Below, in pieces: positions 57,186 to 64,000 of a stretch of DNA of 64,000 nucleotides; the stretch's first letter is position 1; every line of letters starts with the position of its first letter. A model generated the notes under the pieces. It made no database searches. It saw nothing but the letters and a program-made list of their open reading frames with translations, and had not been told where the DNA came from. The position numbers and the translations under genes were made by a program. The DNA comes from Holacanthus passer (lineage: Eukaryota; Chordata; Actinopteri; Pomacanthidae): positions 1,288,501 through 1,352,500 of the forward strand of contig JAFREQ010000091.1 in the NCBI GenBank assembly GCA_025331565.1. The letters run 5' to 3'.

Positions 57186-57275
57186 GGTTGCTGAAGAGGT
57201 GCCATTTCACCTCCTGGGCACTGCCAAGGTGCCCTTGATCATTTCTCAGCCCCACTCACCTGGTCAGTGCATGAA
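57186..57275 (-). repeat. Fragment of a common fish interspersed repeat
   Basis: The minus strand reads ATCAAGGGCACCTTGGCAGT then GCCCAGGAGGTGAAATGGCA. I remember TTGCTCAAGGGCACCTCGGC-type sequence as a widespread fish repeat, often beside a tRNA-like part, which is not present here. Confidence 0.42.
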
Positions 57276-59620
57276 GCAGGTGTACTTGTCAAATTTGTAG
57301 TTTTGGAAGCGCGCAACATTTTTCATATGTAGCCCCCCATTTCAAATGTTGGATATGTGTGGGGGGGAGAAAGTTTTCAGATGTTTTTAGATAATCCGAC
57401 ATGATTGATTTTGAATCACACTCACGCTTAAAGACGAAGGAAAGTAGAGTTTCCAGAAACTTGCCGTCACAGCCTCCTTCTCCCACCTGCCATTTACAAG
57501 GCAAAGTTTCAGACTGAGTGCTCTGCACGGCGCTATGATTTAATGATTTCTACATAATGTAAGTGCGGCTTTTAAACCTTTGAAATTTAATCTCCCACAT
57601 TCAGTCAGAACTAAAGTTGCCAAATGCAGCTGCTTCTGACCTAGACATAACCCTTCATTTCCATCATACCAGTGTATTCTGACTAAAAGCTCTGTACGGC
57701 TTGTTTACCAGGGCGGATGGCTCATCACTGTACTCCTACAGCCTCAACTACCTCAAAATCATTGTTGTTTTTAGTGAATAAGATGCAAAAGGTTCTCTTA
57801 TTTAATGCTGCACTAACCTGTTCTCAAACTCTTTTTCATTATTTCTCATTAAGCCACTGTGAGCAAAAGGTTATCAGTCGTGGACAAACTGAAAGACCTG
57901 ATTTTGGCCTGCTTTTAACTGCTATTAATCTGCATATCTGGATATGTTAATTGAATAATGGCATCTGATTGTGGTGTTTTGCATTTGCACCTGGTTGTCA
58001 GGAAACATGGCAAAACATATGTTGATAGAAAATCTGCTGCTGTTTGGGCTGGAGAATGGTGTGTCTGGAGCCGTATGCCAGACTGAGATAGTAGGAAGAA
58101 GCAGAGTGAGGTGACCTTTCAACCTGACTGGACTTTTTTCTTTCAATGCTTTTATGACCAGTGAACTTTCTTTGGAAAGAATGGGGCACCATCTTGACAT
58201 ACTGTATCCATTTTTATATTTTTCTAATACATCCATGATTCAGATTTCAACATTTATGGAGGGACAGGAGCTGAAGAAGGGAGCTGGGTTAACGCCACTG
58301 CTGTGGACGACATCATGTTTCATAAATGAACTTATCAGTATGTCGACAGAGACTGGTTGACAAGTGGCTGCAGTGTATGTGAAATAGAATTTAATTTATT
58401 ACCATTTCATAACTATCACAGACATGACAAAAGTAAATCCCTGCTGATCTTGGGTTTTTGTGTTTGTTTTGGAGTGACCAAACAAATATTTATTCTTTGA
58501 CTTTTATTAGGTGATTTTTAAATTTGCTTTTGCTGCATTTTTATTTCCTTCATTCTGTGTATTTGTATTGTGTGATTATTGGTGCTTGTGTTATATGATA
58601 TTTTATTTTATTAATGCCCATAATTGTTTTTTGTTTTTAACGCTACTGCTGCATTGGGTAATCCAGAGATGGCCATTCAACTCCTACATTACTTTCTTTC
58701 TTTCTTATTATATTTATCTATTACAGTTGGTGACTATTTGAGACATTAGTACATTAAATGAACTGTCTGTTGAAGTAGGGTTTGAGGAGCCTATTTTTGT
58801 TTTGATGAAAACTTCATCAGCACTTCCTATAACCAAATAATGCAGAGTTGTACAATCATCTATTGGGTTATTGGATTGTTCACTTTACTGTTCCTGCCAT
58901 TAAAATAAATAAATAAATAATAAAAATAATAATAAATGAAAAAATATGGGTCCAGCCTTATCTCCAGCAACTGACTGACTGACTATTATTTTTTAAGGGG
59001 CTATTTTAAGGGGCTAGATTTCCCTGACCTGGCTGGTTTGGGGCAATGTTTAGCCTGAAGATGATTTATAATTACAGCTACAACACATCTAAAAGTGGTC
59101 TGGCCATAATTACTATCCAACAGTGTTCCAATTAGGATGTGTCCTGCATGCGTTTACACCTTGCATTAACATGCAACTTTCCTTATACAGATCACATTAA
59201 TACCAGGTATAAATATAAGGAGGAGGACATTTGATGTTAGTTTCTGTCCAATGGTAATGAGAGTGTACTGCAGAGCAGGAGTCATGCTTAATAATAGGAA
59301 TCTGTTGGCATCTTTTATTGTGCAGTGCAAGATTCTCAAACGTTGTAAAAAAGACGAATTGGTGACATAAACGCCCTGATTATCAGTTCGATCCATGTGC
59401 CCTCTGAGGACAGAGACAGGACTGGAGGTGGAGCCACTGTGCGTCACTGCAGCACATATAAAGCAGAGGTTCATCAAGTATCACTCAGAAGATAGCCTCA
59501 CACACTGGATGGCACACATAGTTCCTGTTTTCCAAAAAAAGAAGCAACCTCTTCGTGCTCTTCCTTTCTTATCACGAGTAAGAAGAGGAAGAAAGTCAAG
59601 AAGTGTTGAGTTTGTGTTTG
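57276..59620. other. Unannotated sequence
   Basis: No gene supported. (AAAT)n/(AAT)n sequence lies at 58901-58938. The 103-codon minus-strand frames at 57925-58236 and 59166-59477 are not recognised. Confidence 0.4.
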
Positions 59621-59646
59621 AGAGAGAGAGAGAGAGAGAGAGAGAG
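59621..59646. repeat. (AG)n microsatellite, 13 units
   Basis: An uninterrupted AG run. It generates an artificial Arg-Glu repeat in the overlapping plus-strand frame. Confidence 0.92.
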
Positions 59647-61387
59647 GAAGGAGTGAGCAATATCTTGGCCTGTGCTGGGTTTACCCAATCGACGGAGCTG
59701 TGAGCAGAATGGGCTGTGAAACCGCCAGCAGCGTTATCGACAAACCGTTGAGATTAGAATTTAGAACACCTCCTCCCTCTGCTGGGCCTTTCTTCTGTCA
59801 GAAAAGATAACTTCTCTGCAATCCATGGGAGGGGATTACCAAACAGCTGCTCACATCACACACACACACACACGCATAACGTCATATGCATGCAGTACGG
59901 GCTTTGCACCCTCAGCACCTGCACTCCCACAAACACACACCTTTGCTTTCAGAGTCACAAATCCCAACAGTTGAATTAGTGTTTGGCAGACTTATTGATT
60001 ACACACAAGGTTCTCTCACTCTGCCTGGCTGAGGGTTATTGTTGGCTGAAAAAAGAACAACTCGCTGCTATTGAGTGTGTTTCTCTTTTTGAAATCTCTA
60101 ACCGAGTAGATTTAGTTAAAACAAAGAGCTTCCTGCAAATGCTTGTTCAGGTTACTCAGGGTCTAAGGTAGCAGCAGGTGAGTGGGAGTGGACCGGGTGA
60201 CTCGGAGCAATTCAGTGACAAATCTGGAATTAGTCACATAAACAATAATGTGACAGGTATGATACCTTCATGATGGCAAGGTTTGTATCTTTAATACTCA
60301 GGAAAATATTTTCCAAATGCTGCTTCATAACAGAAAAAAAAGCAAGAACCAGTGCTTACTATAGTATCTGTCTCTTCACAAGCCTAGTGGCCTCCTTTGA
60401 CTGCTGTCATTCTGTCATGCTACCGTCTCTCTGCCAAGCTGTGCCGTGATTTTAAGGTGGTGCTGTAGAGTTTGGGGAGCTCTGAAACACAGAGATTGTG
60501 CAGTAGCAGGGCAGAAAATCAATGTTTCAGGCTTCCTTAGGCTTCAGCATGTAGAGTATGTGCACAGGGTGCTCTAACCTGTTTGAGCCCTTCATTTGGT
60601 TTGGTTTGTGTCGGCTTGTGCTCTGATGAAGACCAAACAAGCAGACTGAGACCACCTGACCACTCCAACACCAAATACACCAAACACAGAGCTGCAAGAA
60701 TTCAAAAGCTACTATTAAATCCTGCTATTGATCATGCACTGTAATGGAAGTGATCTTCTAAAATAATACATTTATACAAAAAAAAAATCATCTGGTAACC
60801 ATGGCAACATCAGTTTATGCACATTAGCACATGGTGCTTGTGATTTTTCCTACTCAAGCAGAAAGTGAAAAGGAGTTATGCATGTGTCCTTCTCCAAATA
60901 TTTTTGCAATTCCTCAGTTTGCAGTTGTTATTCATGAGGTTAAAAGGTTCAGCTGCAGACTCAACTAATAATGCTTTCTTCCTGCGATCCTAGTGACACC
61001 AAAGAAGATACATCAAGACAATTCTGACTCTATTCTACACCCAAACCAAAATCCATAGCACAGCATAGCAAAACAATATGATAATGTCAGTTAACCATTT
61101 CTGTGACTTATTATGTGTTGAGGGCCTGACAACACTGCTAGTTTCCAAAGATAGCATTGCAGTTGAATTTGAGTTCCAAATGCTGCAATTTCTGTTATTA
61201 AAATATCTCTACTTGGAAATTTGTTAATACAAATATATGAGTGTGTCCTAACATGTCAGAAAGAAAAATGAAGGGTTTTGCATATCTGCAACCTACATAT
61301 ATGCATTGCACATATTTGATATGATTAAGCTGAATGCTTATCAGAGCAATAACCAAGTCACATGGAGCTCAGAGATAGAATTGTGTT
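59647..61387. other. Unannotated sequence
   Basis: Nothing recognised except a short CA run at 59856-59872. Confidence 0.45.
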
Positions 61388-61756
61388 GCAAAAACATCTG
61401 CTTCAGTGAAGGTTACCAAAGGCAAGGTGACCTCCATAATTCTACTTAAACAGAGGTTTAAGTTTGGAACAATCCTCCTAGAGCTGGTCGCTCGGAAAAC
61501 TGAGCAATGGGGGGAGGAGGCCTTGGAGATTGGAGAAATACCAGCGATCTGGGCGTCATGGCAGAGTGGCCAGATGGGAGCCTCTCCTCAGTGAAAGATA
61601 GCTTCAATTCCAAGCATTATGTTTAGAAAAAACCAGCTCATCACCTGTGCAATACCATCCCACCGGTGAAGCATGGTGGTGGCAGCATCATGCTGTGGAT
61701 GGGTTTTTCAGCTGCAGAGACTGGGGGACTGGTCAGGGTTGAGGGAAGGTTGAAGG
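61388..61756 (+). mobile_element. Tc1 transposon relic, left half
   Basis: The plus strand keeps transposase pieces: VTSIILLKQRFKFGT (helix-turn-helix region), RTLP-like sequence decayed to LLELVARKTEQWG, and NTIPPVKHGGGSIMLW (about 61648-61700), a signature of fish Tc1 transposases near the catalytic core. Several deletions shorten the part between. The left inverted repeat is missing. Homology stops at about 61755 and resumes at 62646. Confidence 0.8.
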
Positions 61757-62645
61757 GATTGATTGATTTCCATCTACCCACTTAAAAATGTGCAAGAACT
61801 TTCACTTTAGAAATTTGTTTTCACAAATAGAAGATATGTGACAGCAAAACTGAAAAAAAAAACGTTACTGTTGAGAGACTCTCGTCATCTTCTCTACCCA
61901 GCTGCCACCGTGACCAGAGACGGTGCAGGACCTGGGCTGCATACCATACAGGAACAGGCATCTGGCTACAAACATGGTCGTAGGTTTTTTCAGACCATTA
62001 TCTTGCAATCACTGGTCTCAAAAAAATCCAGTGCCTCAAAATTTGCTGCTTTTTCATACCTTATATGTTTATATTCTATTATCATTATAGTTCACTGCAC
62101 GTTGTTTTAGAGTAACACTGTGGGAATAATTCGAATTTGAAGAAAGTGTGTTTGCATTCCCTTGTATGTATAAGGATATCTCATTGTCAGCTGATGATGA
62201 CTGTCATCACGAGAACTTCAGCTATCCGAGCATATGAAACACATTGTTTATATACATGATATGAGCATTATTTTAGAAATAAATCATAACTCAATACAAG
62301 AGCAACTCATCCTGTAGAGCAGATTCCCCTGAAATCAAACAAAAAATATGTGTGCATGTACAGATGCACAACAATGTGAACATAGAATAACAGTATGAAC
62401 TGGTACAGTGTAGTGTTTAAATGTCCTGGGTATTTTAAGTCTCGTGTTGCTTACAATAAAATGTTGCAGGAGGTTTGAACCTGATAACAAATTCATAGTG
62501 TTTGGAATACCCTAAATTGTGTGTGAAAGCATGTATGTGTTAGTGAGTGTGGTGGAGCTTATAAGGTGTCTGTCCGGGAAGGGTGTGTGCAAGGCTGGGC
62601 GGGAGTCATCACAGTATATCCACTACAAAAAAGCAGACTACACGA
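61757..62645. other. About 890 bp of unrecognised sequence inside the Tc1 relic
   Basis: It separates two halves of one Tc1 element, so it entered or was exchanged after the Tc1 inserted. The left part holds a 90-codon frame (61838-62110) beginning MTAKLKKK that I do not recognise. No inverted ends or target duplication were found. Confidence 0.45.
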
Positions 62646-62876
62646 CAGGTACAGAGATATTCTTAATGAAAGCCTAGTCCAGAGCGACCAGGATCTCAGA
62701 AGGTGGGCCGAAGGTTCACCCTCCAGCAGGACAATGACCCTGAGCACATGGCCAAGATAGTGCAGGAGCGGCTTAGAGACAACTCTGTAAATGTCCTTGA
62801 GTGTAGGGGGAAAATTCTGCAGCATAACAACATGTGAACAAACTCAAATGGTCTGAATAGTTTCTGAATGAGCATT
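62646..62876 (+). mobile_element. Tc1 transposon relic, right half with terminal repeat
   Basis: YRDILNESLVQSDQDLR continues the same transposase. A frameshifted stretch follows, equivalent to RRFTLQQDNDPEH (with a catalytic Asp) and RLRDNSVNVLE. The rest, including the DLNPIE motif, is deleted. The sequence closes with GGTCTGAATAGTTTCTGAAT, matching the right terminal repeat of a common fish Tc1 family. Confidence 0.78.
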
Positions 62877-63540
62877 ATTTTGCAAAATGAGGTTTTTAAA
62901 ATGTTGATTCTTTTCAATATTTCATATTATTAAAAGCTGATCCAGCATGATCCAAGTCAAGTCTGTCTGATTGTAGTGATGCTCACAACTGCACAGAGTT
63001 TGTAACTGTGTTTGTCAGAGGCTTTCATGTGTATTCTGTGCACTTACATATTAAGTTCAAATAATACATCAGGCTCAAACATCACACATAAAACACCAAG
63101 TGCCAAGCCAGCAGCCTGTAGCAAGAGACTGCAGCTGTGCATCTGTTTTTCTAACATAACTGCGTTTTATTGATCCAAAGCTGCCGACCAGCTCTGAATT
63201 CTGAGACTCATACCTCAAAAGCATCTTGATCTGAGATGACATATGATAAGTTGTCCTTTCCCCATGAGAGAAATGGTCTCATGGAGCAAAAGACAATTTT
63301 CCTCCTGGGTACAATAAGGCCGATCTTATCTTGTTTATTTCACAGCGCACTTGAAATGATTTCTCCTGCACAAGCAGAGGTCCTCTGTAGAATATGTCTC
63401 GAAGGTCAACAACTGAAAAGAAGAGTTCAGACAGTTCGCGCTGTCGTGAGTTGGGCACAATGATTGCAGTTATGTGCTGCATTTCAATACAGCGTGTGTT
63501 ATTAGCCATTATCACTGTGTCAAACGGCAGTTTTTGCAAG
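62877..63540. other. Unannotated sequence
   Basis: Overlapping 75- and 86-codon frames on opposite strands (63236-63539) have no recognised domain. Nothing else seen. Confidence 0.4.
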
Positions 63541-63556
63541 CCATCAGGGGGCGCTA
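63541..63556 (+). promoter_or_regulatory. Strong CTCF-type binding motif
   Basis: CCATCAGGGGGCGCTA matches the CTCF core consensus CCASYAGRKGGCRSTV at 14 or 15 of 16 positions, with only the fourth base off. CTCF organises chromatin loops and insulation in vertebrates, and the motif points along the plus strand. Occupancy cannot be inferred from sequence. Confidence 0.55.
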
Positions 63557-64000
63557 TGGATCTAATTCAATAGGAGAAGCTCACATCAGCTCTGTCACAC
63601 CATGTTTGTCTAGTAACTAAATCAGGTGCTTTGGTGCTCACACAACACTGAACACATTTAGACCTGATCTTGTAGATTGGTAGATGTGATTAAATGAAAG
63701 TAAATGGGTTTTTAAAAGTTCATTAGTAATCCATTATACTTTATTAAAAGCTGGTTGTGAATAAGAACATTTTCACCATGTATTTCAGTGAGTAAAATTA
63801 AAATCAAAGTCTCAGAATGTCAAGCATTTTAATGCCAAGGACACCAAAATAAAGCATTACCCTGCCAGGGCCCCCCACCAATCAAACATAAGCTGTCATC
63901 CACCCACATACTGTGCAAGACTCAGCACTGTCTGATCTGAATAATACTGGTATTGAATTACTAAAATGTACCTGCAATATATTATGTTTATTTTAATTTA
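63557..64000. other. Unannotated sequence to the window end
   Basis: No gene or classified repeat seen. Confidence 0.5.

Noticed and set aside
59395..59703. Open frame with a run of Arg-Glu repeats
   Set aside because: The repeat is the translation of the (AG)n microsatellite at 59621-59646. No splice sites or homology support it.

Overview
The window looks like a gene-poor, AT-rich stretch of a teleost (ray-finned, probably percomorph) nuclear genome. The evidence is spliced gene structure with GT-AG introns, many microsatellites, and a repeat set typical of fish: an L2-like LINE, a LINE 3' end with a GGAT-type tail, Tc1/mariner relics, hAT, piggyBac-like and PIF/Harbinger-like non-autonomous elements, and tRNA-derived sequences joined to a LINE tail. 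There are no operons, ribosome binding sites or CRISPR arrays.

Layout. 1-2.4 kb: a tRNA-Gly(TCC)-like sequence and a LINE tail, probably once one short retroposon, now split by a 706-bp hAT-like element (1619-2324). 2.4-12 kb: no gene recognised; two copies of an unclassified repeat and a 472-bp piggyBac-like element (8855-9326). 12.1-17.1 kb: the only gene I can assemble, five coding exons (12836-16076, + strand, 226 aa) preceded by a non-coding exon and a CRE (TGACGTCA). Its C-terminal two thirds resemble a multi-copy teleost family often labelled SAMD3-like. The gene lies between two matching inverted ends flanked by TA (12087-17093), so it may be cargo of a transposon. 17.8-19.5 kb: a 67-bp direct repeat, one copy of which is split by a 1,112-bp hAT-like element with a perfect 8-bp target duplication. 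19.5-39.6 kb: no convincing gene; microsatellites, a LINE 3' fragment, a promoter-like cluster near 21.75 kb and a weak candidate exon near 38.8 kb. 39.6-41.9 kb: a degenerate L2-like LINE on the minus strand with recognisable endonuclease, linker and reverse transcriptase pieces. 44.8-50.6 kb: a dense block of DNA transposons (hAT, Tc1, Harbinger-like, Tc1) and a tRNA-Ser(TGA)/LINE-tail chimera. 50.6-64 kb: mostly unrecognised sequence with one more split Tc1 relic (61.4-62.9 kb) and a strong CTCF-type motif at 63541.

Family names come from recalled motifs and visible structure only; no database search was run. Most open reading frames in the window are short and look like chance. No confidently identified exon of a conserved single-copy vertebrate gene was found, so the window may be intergenic or lie inside a very large intron. 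The strongest observations are the gene-bearing TA-flanked unit, and the two different tRNAs (Gly and Ser) each joined to the same LINE 3' tail.
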